Below the pieces are notes generated by a model. The model had not been told where the DNA came from and ran no database searches. It saw nothing but the letters and a program-made list of their open reading frames with translations. This document shows positions 17,707 through 25,768 of a stretch of 47,554 nucleotides of DNA, in pieces. The stretch is from Myxococcales bacterium 68-20 (lineage in GTDB: Bacteria > Myxococcota_A > Polyangia > Polyangiales > Polyangiaceae): contig MKVQ01000003.1 of assembly GCA_001899635.1 (NCBI GenBank), positions 191,243-238,796 on the forward strand, in the 5' to 3' direction. The first letter of the stretch is position 1, and the number at the start of each line of letters is the position of its first letter. The position numbers and the translations under genes are program-made.

Positions 17707-18357
17707 TGGACTTCGCCATCGCCTCGAACCACGCGACCATCAGCTCTCGGATGTCTCGGATGTCGTGAGCCATCCTCGCCAGGACGATCGCTCCTGCCCT
17801 GGCCGATATCTCGTGCGAAGGTTCGTCCGGGTCAGGGTGCGCGAACGCGTAGAGGCTCTCTCCCGCGATCCACGTGGACCTGTATGCCGCCTTCGCTCGG
17901 CTGCTTATTCCCCCAGTCGCGCCTCTTGCTTGGCTCCGAGGAGGAGCGCAACGGCCGCGAACGCACGCTGAAGGATCGCAGGCCTACGAGTGATGAGATC
18001 TGTCCACGCCTGCTTGCCTGGATGCTGAACGAACGGGGTGACGAAGTCCGTGACGGCCACCGTGTCGTCCCACTTCTTGTCGTTCTCGTGCTCGCGGCTC
18101 ACCGCTGCAAAGCGCTTCTGCAGGATGTCGGCACCGGGGATGAGAGCAACGACGACGTAGCCCTCACCGTGGACCGTGCAGTCGATGACACGGAACTTCT
18201 CGTTCTCCGGGCCATGCGAGTTCTCGAACTTCTCCACGAGACGGAGCCGTTCGAGCTGCGCGGCCTTGGCCTTCTTCGCCCGCTCGGCCGCACGCTTCTC
18301 GGCGTTGGCGAGAAGCTCCTCTTCCGAGAGTTCCACTTCAGGCTTCTGCTCGCTCAT
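17696..18357 (-). CDS. Tail assembly chaperone, -1 frameshift extended form (G-T type)
   Basis: The 0-frame ends CTG GGG GAA TAA (stop 17907-17905). Slipping back one base at the G-GGG-GAA run (17914-17908) opens a 70-codon frame starting ISSRAKAAYRSTWIAGESLY and ending ELMVAWFEAMAKSNGK, stop TAA at 17698-17696. The fused product has 220 residues. The extension reaches over the tape measure start by about ten bases, the canonical G/GT layout of long-tailed phages. The extension has a coherent helical, acidic composition and no ATG of its own near the start. Slippage at this heptamer is inferred. Confidence 0.75.
17905..18357 (-). CDS. Tail assembly chaperone, short form (Mu gp41 position)
   Basis: A 150-residue protein (starts MSEQKPEVELSEEELLANAE) with a Lys/Ala-rich helix (RAAERAKKAKAAQLERLRLV) and a globular C-terminal domain. 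Its stop follows a G-run that allows the extended form. It binds tape measure during tail assembly in related phages. The start overlaps the tube gene stop (ATGA). Confidence 0.75.
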   Translation of the reverse strand: MSEQKPEVELSEEELLANAEKRAAERAKKAKAAQLERLRLVEKFENSHGPENEKFRVIDCTVHGEGYVVVALIPGADILQKRFAAVSREHENDKKWDDTVAVTDFVTPFVQHPGKQAWTDLITRRPAILQRAFAAVALLLGAKQEARLGE

Positions 18358-18830
18358 CCGATGCTCCTGATCAGGCTGGCGGCCGTGCGGCCGTTCTCGA
18401 CGATGCTGAGAGTCGAAAGGGTGAAGTCGACCGCGCTTGCCTCGACGCCCTCGGCGTACGAGTTCTTCTTCTTGTCCGCCGTGCAGCGGCCGAAGATGGT
18501 CACGATGGGCGGCGCGTCCCGCTCAACCCTCGAGAGGGTCAAGGTGAACTCCGCCGTGGTCCAACTCCCGAGGCCCTTGAGGGTCAGGTAGTCGAGGAAC
18601 GTGTTCGCGCTCGACTCAAGGAGCTTCAGGTTCATCGGCGCGTAGACGACCTTGCCCGCCGTCCGCCCGATCGGAACTCCGCTCCGCTTACCGGCGTAGA
18701 CGATGGCTCGCTCTCGGCCCTCTTCCCAGTCGAAACCGAGGAAGCCCTCAAGCGGGATGTTGTCGTACCGCAGCGAGACCGAGTGGTACGAGAATGGCGT
18801 GCCGTTCAGGAGAACGAGATCAGGCACCAT
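18354..18830 (-). CDS. Tail tube protein (Mu gpM-like)
   Basis: A 158-residue beta-rich protein directly after the sheath gene. Signs: VSLRYDNIPLEGFLGFDWEE, then the GYAGKRSGVPIGRTAGKVVY-like region, paired strands AEFTLTLSRVERDAPPIVTI, and VDFTLSTLSIVENGRT at the end. Size and order match the inner tube of contractile tails. Confidence 0.78.
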   Translation of the reverse strand: MVPDLVLLNGTPFSYHSVSLRYDNIPLEGFLGFDWEEGRERAIVYAGKRSGVPIGRTAGKVVYAPMNLKLLESSANTFLDYLTLKGLGSWTTAEFTLTLSRVERDAPPIVTIFGRCTADKKKNSYAEGVEASAVDFTLSTLSIVENGRTAASLIRSIG

Positions 18831-18842
18831 GATGCAAACTCC

Positions 18843-20300
18843 TCACGCCGCCTGAGCGGTGATGGTCCGAACGAATCGAGACGTGACGCCGAACTGCTTG
18901 GCGTAAGAAAGAGCGACGATGTCGAGGAAGCCGGTGATCTTGGCGCCGGTGTTGGCGCCCAAATCGTCCGTCCGCGAAAGGCGGAACTGGATGGCGCTCA
19001 CGTGCGGGGCCAGCTCGGCCAGCACGGCGGTCTGGACGATCCCCTCGAGGACCATCAGGTCCTCCTCGTTCGCGTAGATTTCGCCGTTCGGGCCAGGCTC
19101 CGGCTTCTTGCGGATGGGCTGGCTCAGCTGGGTTGTCAGCGTGTCGAGGACGATCTCGAGCGCGCGGTTCTCGACGCGAACGTGCTGGTCGTAGACACGG
19201 TCCGACCCTTCCGGGCCGAAGCACTTAGGGTTCGTGATGAAGCACCCCGCCATGCGGTTGATGCTCCGAAGCGTGATGAACCCGAGGTCATCGAGACCGG
19301 GGTTCCGGCTCTCGTCGTGCCGCTCGGGGTTGCCCTGGGAGTCGACGATCGACGCCCCGGCGAGCGGCCCATCGGCCACTGCGGCGGCATCCACAGAGAG
19401 ACCGACCCGGGCCACACGGGCACCGAAGAGGAGCGCCGTCGGACGGAACTGGCGGATCTTCCTGATCGGGCTGACGACGTTCGCGCCGTCGGCACCAACG
19501 TCGACGCGATAGTTCGGCGAACACGCCGCACGGATGGCGGCGAGGTCTTCCTGGTAGTCCGCCGGGGTCTCGTCATCCGCACGCTTCCGCGCGTTCAGCA
19601 GGACGCGAACGAACTTGCCAACGGCCTCGCATTCGAGCGTCCAGAGGACCGATGCATCGATGTGGTCCTCGTCGGCGTCGGTGATGACTTCGACGGCCTC
19701 GAAGGCGAGCGTGGTCTCCTTGAGCGACAGGAACGGCGCATCAAGATCCGACGCGGTGAGCTGCGGCCCCGTTGTCGAGAACCGGGTCGTCCGGCCCGCC
19801 GTGATCGTCTGGGTCGCCGTGCCGAGCGTGACGGTGATCCCGGTGTCGGGGATCACGATGTCGAGGGCCGTTCCCAGCGCTAGGAGCTTCGACTTCGTCT
19901 TCCCGTTGTCGAGGCTGTAGCGGTACTGGATGCCGGCCGTTCCGAGCGTTCCACCGACCGGAAACTCGATGAGGACCGCGAAGTCGTCGAGGGGTTCCGT
20001 GCTTCCCGCGGCTGGCGTGGCCGTTCCACCGCTCGACGTCGTGAAGGAGCTGTAGGCGCCGTCCGTGCTGGCCGTCGCCCGAACGCAGATGACCGGCCTG
20101 CCCGAGGTCATGTGCAGAGCGGCAGCCTCGACCAGCTTGCCGTGCCCATATGTCGCGAGGATGTCCTCGACGCGGGCGAACGAGGCGGGCTTCAGGGGCC
20201 CCTTCTCGCTGGGAGCCACAAGGGCAAAGATCCCCTGCGCCGACGGGTTGACGACGCCGGTGTTGCCGTCGTCGCGGGTGAAGGAGACGTTCGGGATCAT
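18843..20300 (-). CDS. Tail sheath protein (contractile)
   Basis: A 485-residue protein. The N-terminal VSFTRDDGNTGVVNPSAQGI, the turn GPLKPASFARVEDILATYGH and the C-terminal strand-helix block (AIQFRLSRTDDLGANTGAKI, then ITGFLDIVALSYAKQFGVTS) are typical of phage sheath proteins. It forms the contractile outer tube, so the particle is a myovirus type. It follows a 35-base gap that could carry a processing or promoter element. Confidence 0.9.
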   Translation of the reverse strand: MIPNVSFTRDDGNTGVVNPSAQGIFALVAPSEKGPLKPASFARVEDILATYGHGKLVEAAALHMTSGRPVICVRATASTDGAYSSFTTSSGGTATPAAGSTEPLDDFAVLIEFPVGGTLGTAGIQYRYSLDNGKTKSKLLALGTALDIVIPDTGITVTLGTATQTITAGRTTRFSTTGPQLTASDLDAPFLSLKETTLAFEAVEVITDADEDHIDASVLWTLECEAVGKFVRVLLNARKRADDETPADYQEDLAAIRAACSPNYRVDVGADGANVVSPIRKIRQFRPTALLFGARVARVGLSVDAAAVADGPLAGASIVDSQGNPERHDESRNPGLDDLGFITLRSINRMAGCFITNPKCFGPEGSDRVYDQHVRVENRALEIVLDTLTTQLSQPIRKKPEPGPNGEIYANEEDLMVLEGIVQTAVLAELAPHVSAIQFRLSRTDDLGANTGAKITGFLDIVALSYAKQFGVTSRFVRTITAQAA

Positions 20301-20335
20301 CGATCCCGAATCCCGAATAAAGGACTAGCGCTCCG

Positions 20336-20899
20336 TCACTTCAGGGTCCGGTTGATGGGCCCCGGCCTCACCACGACGACCTCTTCCGGAACGTCGTAGA
20401 CGGGAGTGCGAAGCGTGAAGTGGATGGCCAGTTCCCGGCCGTACTGGAGCTGCACCCCCGGCTTCGTCCAGTCGGTGCTGCCAAGCACTACGTCAGCTTG
20501 CCCGGCCACGCGGATGCCGCGAAGAGCCCAGATGCCGAGGAGGATGGTCGGCTCAATTTGAGCGCCGTCGTTCTCCTTGCTCTGCGTCGAATCTACGCCC
20601 CACACGTACGCCGTGAACTCCTGCGTCCACGATGCGATCGGCTGGTGCATGGCGATCGTCTGGCCAGCGGCGTTTTTGATCGGGCGGACGCCAGCTCCGA
20701 GCGGAGGGCCGAGCTTGCCGCCCTTCGCGCCGTCGCTCGGCATGATGACGATCCGGTTCGCCGTACCGGGGCCTTGGTTGATCTGCTTGGGACGCTCAAC
20801 CCATCCAAGGCGGACGGAGGCATCAACCCCGTGACCGGTGAGGAACGCCTGCACGCGCTCCACGAACGCGGAAACGCCGCTCTGAACCGTGAGGGCCAT
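20336..20899 (-). CDS. Tail terminator-like protein (Mu gp37 position)
   Basis: A 187-residue protein directly upstream of the sheath gene, where Mu carries gp37/gp38. It has a helical N-terminus (VSAFVERVQAFLTGHGVDAS), then strands with a central WTQEFTAYVWGVDSTQSKEN segment. Composition and length fit tail terminator proteins. No diagnostic motif was seen. Confidence 0.6.
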   Translation of the reverse strand: MALTVQSGVSAFVERVQAFLTGHGVDASVRLGWVERPKQINQGPGTANRIVIMPSDGAKGGKLGPPLGAGVRPIKNAAGQTIAMHQPIASWTQEFTAYVWGVDSTQSKENDGAQIEPTILLGIWALRGIRVAGQADVVLGSTDWTKPGVQLQYGRELAIHFTLRTPVYDVPEEVVVVRPGPINRTLK

Positions 20900-20902
20900 C
20901 GC

Positions 20903-21319
20903 TCAGCGCCCTCCGAGCATCCGAGCTAGGACGCGGTTCCCCGCTGTCACCAACGCCTGGGCGATCTCGTCGGGGATCTTGGCTCCGGCATCCGGGAGGA
21001 TCTTCCTCTGTGGCCGTGAGTCAGTTCTCCCTCTCGAGCGCTGGTGCCACGCGGCGTTGCCCGTGAGCTTCACGACGATGAGCCCACCCGTGGCCGTGAC
21101 GGAGATGTCCTTCTTGACGCCGACCAGAGCCTTCGAGCCGTCCTTCTTGCTCGCCCACGCCTTGCCGTCCGCGTCGATGCCGGAAGCCACGCGCTGACGC
21201 ACGGCCGCCTCGATGAGCGGCGCGGCCTCCTTCGCCACCTGTTGCGGGGCGTCCTTGAGCCGACGGATCGCGGCGATCATCGCATCGAGCTCGGCGTACG
21301 CGGACGAGTTGTCAGCCAT
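20903..21319 (-). CDS. Tail completion / virion morphogenesis protein (HK97 gp10-like)
   Basis: A 138-residue protein from ATG 21319 (MADNSSAYAELDAMIAAIRR). The longer open frame upstream is Arg-rich and overlaps DUF1320, so I shortened it. The pattern of an N-terminal helix, IEAAVRQRVASGIDADGKAW, then VGVKKDISVTATGGLIVVKL and KILPDAGAKIPDEIAQALV is that of the gp10 / Mu virion morphogenesis group. The ATG overlaps the stop of a 29-residue ORF (TGATG). Confidence 0.68.
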   Translation of the reverse strand: MADNSSAYAELDAMIAAIRRLKDAPQQVAKEAAPLIEAAVRQRVASGIDADGKAWASKKDGSKALVGVKKDISVTATGGLIVVKLTGNAAWHQRSRGRTDSRPQRKILPDAGAKIPDEIAQALVTAGNRVLARMLGGR

Positions 21320-21408
21320 CAGCCGCACCCTCCGGCGAGCCATGCGATGAGCACGAAGAGGCTCGCGAAAGCGACGAGCATCGGCGCGGCGTCGAACTCG
21401 CCGTTCAC
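21319..21408 (-). CDS. 29-residue single-span membrane peptide
   Basis: GTG 21408 preceded by GGAGG at a 5-base spacing; stop TGA at 21321-21319. The sequence is VNGEFDAAP then MLVAFASLFVLIAWLAGGCG, a single hydrophobic span with Cys near the end. It overlaps the stop of the DUF1320 gene and the start of the following gene, so all three are translationally coupled. It could be a small phage membrane protein or merely a coupling frame; I favour a real gene because of the strong ribosome binding site. Confidence 0.5.
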   Translation of the reverse strand: MNGEFDAAPMLVAFASLFVLIAWLAGGCG

Positions 21409-21893
21409 CGAGACCTCCGAACGCGTTGTCTCTGCTGGTCGGCCCATGCGTACGGGGACGCGTTTGATGACGAGAGCGGGCCGCCCTTCTTGACGCCGCT
21501 CTTGTCCTTCTCACCGGGAAGCGGCTCCCTGAGTGGGAGCTCCACGAGCCCTTCCTTCGAGTCGGCCGCTTCCTTGATGTACGCCCACGCTTCGTCCTTG
21601 GCCGCGACGAGAAGCTGGTCCTGCTGCGAACCCGGGTCGAACCCAATCATGATCCGGAGCTGGTGACTGACGAGCGCCGCCACGTGCATCCGGATTGCTT
21701 CCGGAGCGGGTTTCTTCGCCGTGTGCTCGAACGGCGTCGCGTACCGCTTGGCGAGGCGCCCGTCGACGACTCGACAGACAGCCTCAATGACGGCATCTAT
21801 TCGCCCGGGGTATTGCGCCTCGAATTGGTCGAGCACCTCCGGCGGGACGTTCCCGACGATCTTCAGGTAATCGCGGTCGACGTATTGGGTCAT
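21405..21893 (-). CDS. Head-tail connector, DUF1320 (Mu gp36)-like
   Basis: A 162-residue protein from ATG 21893. The start MTQYVDRDYLKIVGNVPPEV, the helical VDGRLAKRYATPFEHTAKKP and MHVAALVSHQLRIMIGFDPG sections follow DUF1320, the Mu gp36 family placed between capsid and tail genes. The C-terminal tail is Gly/Ser/Lys-rich and may be disordered. Confidence 0.75.
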   Translation of the reverse strand: MTQYVDRDYLKIVGNVPPEVLDQFEAQYPGRIDAVIEAVCRVVDGRLAKRYATPFEHTAKKPAPEAIRMHVAALVSHQLRIMIGFDPGSQQDQLLVAAKDEAWAYIKEAADSKEGLVELPLREPLPGEKDKSGVKKGGPLSSSNASPYAWADQQRQRVRRSR

Positions 21894-21933
21894 CAAAGAT
21901 GGCCCGTCACAAGAAAACTAAGGCACATACGGA

Positions 21934-21966
21934 GAAGGCCACCCCACGAACGGAAGGGTGGCCTTC
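21934..21966 (-). terminator. Hairpin after the major capsid gene
   Basis: GAAGGCCACCC (21934-21944) and GGGTGGCCTTC (21956-21966) form 11 perfect pairs with an 11-base loop in the gap after the capsid gene. On the minus strand a T-rich stretch (TAGTTTTCTT) comes only about 15-25 bases further. It is likely a partial terminator or a 3' stabilising hairpin that sets capsid over tail expression. Confidence 0.55.
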
Positions 21967-22004
21967 AGGTGAAGCCGAGAGACGGCGTCAGTGGATGACG
22001 ACGC

Positions 22005-22934
22005 TCACGCTCCGACGTTCCGGTCGACGAGGTACGGGTGGCTGTACTGCGCCGCGACGAGACCGCGGAGCTGGTACTCCAGCTCATTGAGGCGGTTCAG
22101 CTCCGCCTGGGTGACGCCGTCGTACGAGTTGAGACCGAAGTCGATCGCGCGGCTGTAGATGAAGGGGCGCCCCATCGGTCCCGACGTCTGAGCGACGAGG
22201 ATCCACTCCTTGGGCGCGAGCCCAGGGACGTTGAGGGGCTTCACGCCGTACGAGCTGAGAACGTTGTCATTCGTTCCGCCGGACGCCGCACCCAAGAACT
22301 TCGCGCCCGTGACCTCGAGCGCCGTCTTCTTCAGCTCGGGGGAGTGGAGGAGGTGCGTCACGCGAAGGTTGCGGCTAATGCCGTTGATCATCACGCGCGA
22401 CTCCATCGCCGCAACGCGCACAGCGAAGGTCTCAGGCGAGAGCGTCGAGCCCGTGTTGTTGTTCGAGAAGACGCCGTTGGAGTTGTCGACTCCGTTGACC
22501 GGGTGGTCGGCCGACCAGAACGGGACCTTGTCGTAGGAACCCTTCGTGGCGCCGTCCTTGATGAGCTGCAGCGTCATGACCTGCGGGTGCAGAGCCGCGA
22601 GGTCGCCGAGCTGGGCGGCAGCTTCACTCGCCTTGCCGAACTGGTCGAAGTGGAATTGCGCGCGCGTGATCTTGAAGCCCACGCCCCAGTCCTCGTGCTC
22701 GAGCCGGTGGCCGATCGACTTGAGGTCCGCGTAGACCATCGTGCCGTTCGGCAGCTTCTCGATCGTGAGGCTCGACTGGAGCATCTGGAGGTCCTCGTTG
22801 ATGCCGAGACCAGTGCGCTCTGCGCAGACGTCCTTGTGCCACGTGTTCTCACGGGCATTCTGGAAGTCGTCGTTGAAGACCTTCGAGAGGTTGTCTTCCG
22901 CCCGAAGTACGTGCTCAGGTGACCAAAGTGCCAT
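22005..22934 (-). CDS. Major capsid protein, Mu gpT-like
   Basis: A 309-residue protein. The start (MALWSPEHVLRAEDNLSKVF), the DWGVGFKITRAQFHFDQFGK segment, HPVNGVDNSNGVFSNNNTGS and the C-terminal FIYSRAIDFGLNSYDGVTQA match the Mu-like major head subunit. It forms the HK97-fold shell. It lies after the protease/scaffold and decoration genes, as expected. It is followed by a strong hairpin. Confidence 0.85.
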   Translation of the reverse strand: MALWSPEHVLRAEDNLSKVFNDDFQNARENTWHKDVCAERTGLGINEDLQMLQSSLTIEKLPNGTMVYADLKSIGHRLEHEDWGVGFKITRAQFHFDQFGKASEAAAQLGDLAALHPQVMTLQLIKDGATKGSYDKVPFWSADHPVNGVDNSNGVFSNNNTGSTLSPETFAVRVAAMESRVMINGISRNLRVTHLLHSPELKKTALEVTGAKFLGAASGGTNDNVLSSYGVKPLNVPGLAPKEWILVAQTSGPMGRPFIYSRAIDFGLNSYDGVTQAELNRLNELEYQLRGLVAAQYSHPYLVDRNVGA

Positions 22935-22952
22935 TGTCGTAATCCTCCGGGC

Positions 22953-23366
22953 TCAGTGCTTGAAGCGGATCCAGACGCCAGTGGCCCCGGCGATGCCCAT
23001 GACGGTTCCGGCTACGCACGTGTCCGTGCTGGTCATCGAAACCGTCTGCGAATCGACGACGTAGCAGTCCTTGCCGACGTCATCGCCACCGACCGAGCTC
23101 GAGCCGTTGACGAAGAGGAAGTCCTTCTGTCCGCAAGAGAGCTCGACCGATATCTCCCGCGCGCCGTCGGAGCCGCCCGTGTTGTCGACCGAGTCCGCCG
23201 CGCGGCCCCAGACGATGAGCGTGTCGTCCGCCGATGCCTCGACAGCGAAGCCGTCCGCGTCGGTCGCCACCATGAATCCGCCACGGATCACGGCTCCAGC
23301 GGCCACGGGGAACGTGACATATCCGCCCTGGCGGACCTTTCCGAAACGCCCTGCTGACGTGATCAT
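22953..23366 (-). CDS. Capsid decoration-type protein (DUF2190-like)
   Basis: A 137-residue protein made of Gly/Ala/Val-rich beta strands (GRFGKVRQGGYVTFPVAAGA, GGFMVATDADGFAVEASADD, ending ATGVWIRFKH). This resembles DUF2190/gpD-type head proteins that stabilise the shell. It sits between protease/scaffold and capsid, the usual spot. Family assignment is by pattern and order. Confidence 0.6.
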   Translation of the reverse strand: MITSAGRFGKVRQGGYVTFPVAAGAVIRGGFMVATDADGFAVEASADDTLIVWGRAADSVDNTGGSDGAREISVELSCGQKDFLFVNGSSSVGGDDVGKDCYVVDSQTVSMTSTDTCVAGTVMGIAGATGVWIRFKH

Positions 23367-23367
23367 G

Positions 23368-23934
23368 TCAGGCCTCCTTCTTGGCGGCGGTGTCGATGTT
23401 CAGGCGACGGATGCCGGCGACCGGCGCTCCGATGCCGACGGGGCCAGCGCTCTTACGGCGCATGCCCATCGCGGCGTCGAGGTCGGCGAACTTCTCGTCC
23501 TTGCCGGCCTCGTCGTCCTTGCCCTTGCCCTGCGTGATCTTGTTCGGCCGCTCAGAGCCCTTGGGCGTCTCCGAGAGGAACGACTTCACCGTCGCGAGGG
23601 GCTGAGTCGAGAGCCACTTGGCGACGGCCGGAGAGAGATCGGGACGAGCCGCGATGGATTCCTTGGTCTCAAAGGCGTCCATGCGGGCCTTGAGCTTCTG
23701 GTTCTCTTTGGCGAGAGAGACGGTCGCGGCCTTCGCCTCTTCCTTCTTCTCTTCCTCGTCCTTCTGCTCGTCGGACTCGGACGACTTCTCTTCCTGCTCG
23801 TCGTCCTTCTTCTCTTCACCGTCCTCGGCATCGAAGTGAGCCGCGAGCGCCGCCGCAGCCTCCTTCTTCTGATCCTCGGTCGAATCGTTCGACGCGAGGG
23901 TCGCGAGGGCGGCGAGCAACGCCTTCTTGTCCAT
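23368..23934 (-). CDS. Internal-start scaffold (Mu gpZ-like) nested in the protease gene
   Basis: An in-frame ATG at 23934 (residue 176 of the protease ORF, MDKKALLAALATLASNDSTE) is preceded by GGAG eight bases upstream. Translation from here would give a 188-residue highly charged scaffold lacking the protease domain. This nested I/Z arrangement is known in Mu and lambda (C/Nu3). The site is visible; use of it is inferred. Confidence 0.6.
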   Translation of the reverse strand: MDKKALLAALATLASNDSTEDQKKEAAAALAAHFDAEDGEEKKDDEQEEKSSESDEQKDEEEKKEEAKAATVSLAKENQKLKARMDAFETKESIAARPDLSPAVAKWLSTQPLATVKSFLSETPKGSERPNKITQGKGKDDEAGKDEKFADLDAAMGMRRKSAGPVGIGAPVAGIRRLNIDTAAKKEA

Positions 23935-24459
23935 GCTCTTCACTCCGGTTTGCGCCGCCGCTCGGATGTTCGCGAGTGACGGCAATTGGTGAGTCAGCGG
24001 GTTCACGCAGACAGCGCAGTTGATGTAGGAAGTGACTTGCCCGTCCGCGTCCGTGAAGAACGCGGGCGAGAAGTAGCGCCAGAGCGGAGGCTGGGCCTCG
24101 AGCCCCGCCTTCACGTCGCCGCACCACTGAATGCCGACTGCCCAGAGCTCCGACTTGCCTTCCGCGTCCTTGCGGACCGCGAGCGAGTGCCAGCCTGCGG
24201 CGCGTCCGGATTCGGCGGGACGGTCCGTCTGGATGCTCAGGTGATCGAAGTCGAACGAGTAGAGCCGACCGCGCGCGGTCTGCTCATCCATGAGCAGCTG
24301 CGCCGACTTCTCGGTGAAGTAGACCGTCTCGTCGTCGCAGACGTTCGGACCGGCCGCCCAGATGCGGAATGCAGACGGCGCTTCCCCTGGCGAAGCGCGC
24401 TCGACCAATTCCCCTTCCTGGGGAATTGTCAGTGCGAGCTTTCGCAGCTTACGGGGCAT
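23368..24459 (-). CDS. Mu I-type head protease with C-terminal scaffold
   Basis: A 363-residue protein. The N-terminal domain to about residue 165 has the Mu I protease signature (RLYSFDFDHLSIQTDR with His, AAGWHSLAVR, ELWAVGIQWCGDVKAGLEAQ, YFSPAFFTDADGQV). The remainder is an acidic/Lys-rich coiled region (EEKKDDEQEEKSSESDEQKD) typical of scaffold. The full-length form should process the prohead, and the C-terminal part serves as scaffold. An internal start is annotated separately. In Mu the same arrangement makes gpI and gpZ. Confidence 0.8.
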   Translation of the reverse strand: MPRKLRKLALTIPQEGELVERASPGEAPSAFRIWAAGPNVCDDETVYFTEKSAQLLMDEQTARGRLYSFDFDHLSIQTDRPAESGRAAGWHSLAVRKDAEGKSELWAVGIQWCGDVKAGLEAQPPLWRYFSPAFFTDADGQVTSYINCAVCVNPLTHQLPSLANIRAAAQTGVKSMDKKALLAALATLASNDSTEDQKKEAAAALAAHFDAEDGEEKKDDEQEEKSSESDEQKDEEEKKEEAKAATVSLAKENQKLKARMDAFETKESIAARPDLSPAVAKWLSTQPLATVKSFLSETPKGSERPNKITQGKGKDDEAGKDEKFADLDAAMGMRRKSAGPVGIGAPVAGIRRLNIDTAAKKEA

Positions 24460-24482
24460 ACCCCGCGAATGGCATAAGGGTC

Positions 24483-25745
24483 CTAATTATTCGCTGGCGG
24501 GCTAAACACCCCGTCGCGGAGCGGAATCCCATACGTCTGCGCGAGGAGCACGGCGTCGACGACCTTTCCCGTCCCCGTCGCGGCGAGCGCCTCGTTCCAA
24601 CCCTTGATCGCCTGGGCCGCCGTGTTGGCCGCGTCAGCCTCGGCCTTCCGATCCTTCGGCGGGGTCGTGTCCCAACGAACCCTCGGGCTCGAAGGTACAG
24701 AGCCCCAGCCGTATCGCTCGTTGGCCCAGACCGGGATGCACTGCTCGTTGAGCATCGCGGACATCCCGTTGGCGTCCGACTGGATGAGGTCCGACCGAAT
24801 CTTGGCGTGCACCGCCGTGTTCTGGAATCCAGGGCCACCTTCGGTCGTCGGCGTCTGACCGTTGATAGTGAGGACGATCTCCTTGTCGGCCGCGTCGATG
24901 CTCTGCGCGAAGGTCTGGTAGCCCTGGATGTTCGCCTGCAGGAGCGTGAGCTCCCATTCGGGCGGGAGCACGAAGCCGGCGTTCTGAGCCCACTCGTTGA
25001 TCTGTGCGAGGAACTCGTGGCGCTGATCGTCGGTCGCGGCTTGCTTGGTCTTGGCGACCTTGGCAGGGTGCGCCATCGACTGGTTCCAGGCGTCGCGGAA
25101 GAAGATCGCGTGCTCCTTCGAGATGAACGCACGCGAGAGCGCGCGCCACATCGTCTTGGCGCGCCATGGATGCTCAACGCCTCCCGGCAAGTGCAGAACC
25201 CAGTGGCCGTCGCCGGGCGTGATCGGGACGAGCCCGTCGAACTGCGTCTGGATGAACCAACGGTCTTCGGAGCGCCGGTATTGGAGGAACTCCGGGTTGC
25301 GATGGCGGAGGACGAGGCGAGAGCCCTCCTGGATGAACTCGCCGAACATCACGCCGAGAAGTCCGCCGTCCGCCGCGATGAGCGACAGCTCGGACGACGG
25401 GAACACGCGGTCGAAGTCCTCGCGGAGTCCGGCCGTCAGCTTCTCCTCCGACCCCTCGATGAACCTTGGGAGCTGAAGGAGGCCGTCGTAGCGGGTCGAC
25501 AGCTGGCCCGTGATGTTGCCGTCTGAGCGGAGGGCCGAGCAAAGGCGAGCGGCGGGTCCGAGGTTGCCGTTGTCCGCCTCCTGGACCGCGTCTTCGATGT
25601 CCGCGAAGAACAGCCTCGTCTGAACGCGCGACTGCGGCGTGAGGTTGCGCCGCCACCTCGCCAGCGGGTTGTCCGACTGCGTGATGGTCCGAGGCCCTAC
25701 GTAGGACCGGACGAAGTCGACGAGCGAAGAGAAGGCGTTCGCCAT
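24483..25745 (-). CDS. Portal protein, DUF935 (Mu gp29)-like
   Basis: A 420-residue protein from ATG 25745 (MANAFSSLVDFVRSYVGPRT). The MFGEFIQEGSRLVLRHRNPE, GGVEHPWRAKTMWRALSRAF and WELTLLQANIQGYQTFAQSI segments fit the DUF935 portal family. It forms the dodecameric portal ring for DNA packaging. In Mu a gp30 (MuF) gene follows the portal; here the protease gene comes 23 bases later and no MuF is seen. Confidence 0.85.
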   Translation of the reverse strand: MANAFSSLVDFVRSYVGPRTITQSDNPLARWRRNLTPQSRVQTRLFFADIEDAVQEADNGNLGPAARLCSALRSDGNITGQLSTRYDGLLQLPRFIEGSEEKLTAGLREDFDRVFPSSELSLIAADGGLLGVMFGEFIQEGSRLVLRHRNPEFLQYRRSEDRWFIQTQFDGLVPITPGDGHWVLHLPGGVEHPWRAKTMWRALSRAFISKEHAIFFRDAWNQSMAHPAKVAKTKQAATDDQRHEFLAQINEWAQNAGFVLPPEWELTLLQANIQGYQTFAQSIDAADKEIVLTINGQTPTTEGGPGFQNTAVHAKIRSDLIQSDANGMSAMLNEQCIPVWANERYGWGSVPSSPRVRWDTTPPKDRKAEADAANTAAQAIKGWNEALAATGTGKVVDAVLLAQTYGIPLRDGVFSPPANN

Positions 25746-25768
25746 ACCGGCGCCCCGCCACAAGAGGG

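Noticed and set aside
16990-18591. 533-codon plus-strand open frame opposite the tape measure and chaperone genes
   Set aside because: It is a GC-rich antisense shadow with Arg/Leu/Asp bias; the minus-strand genes have clear virion features.
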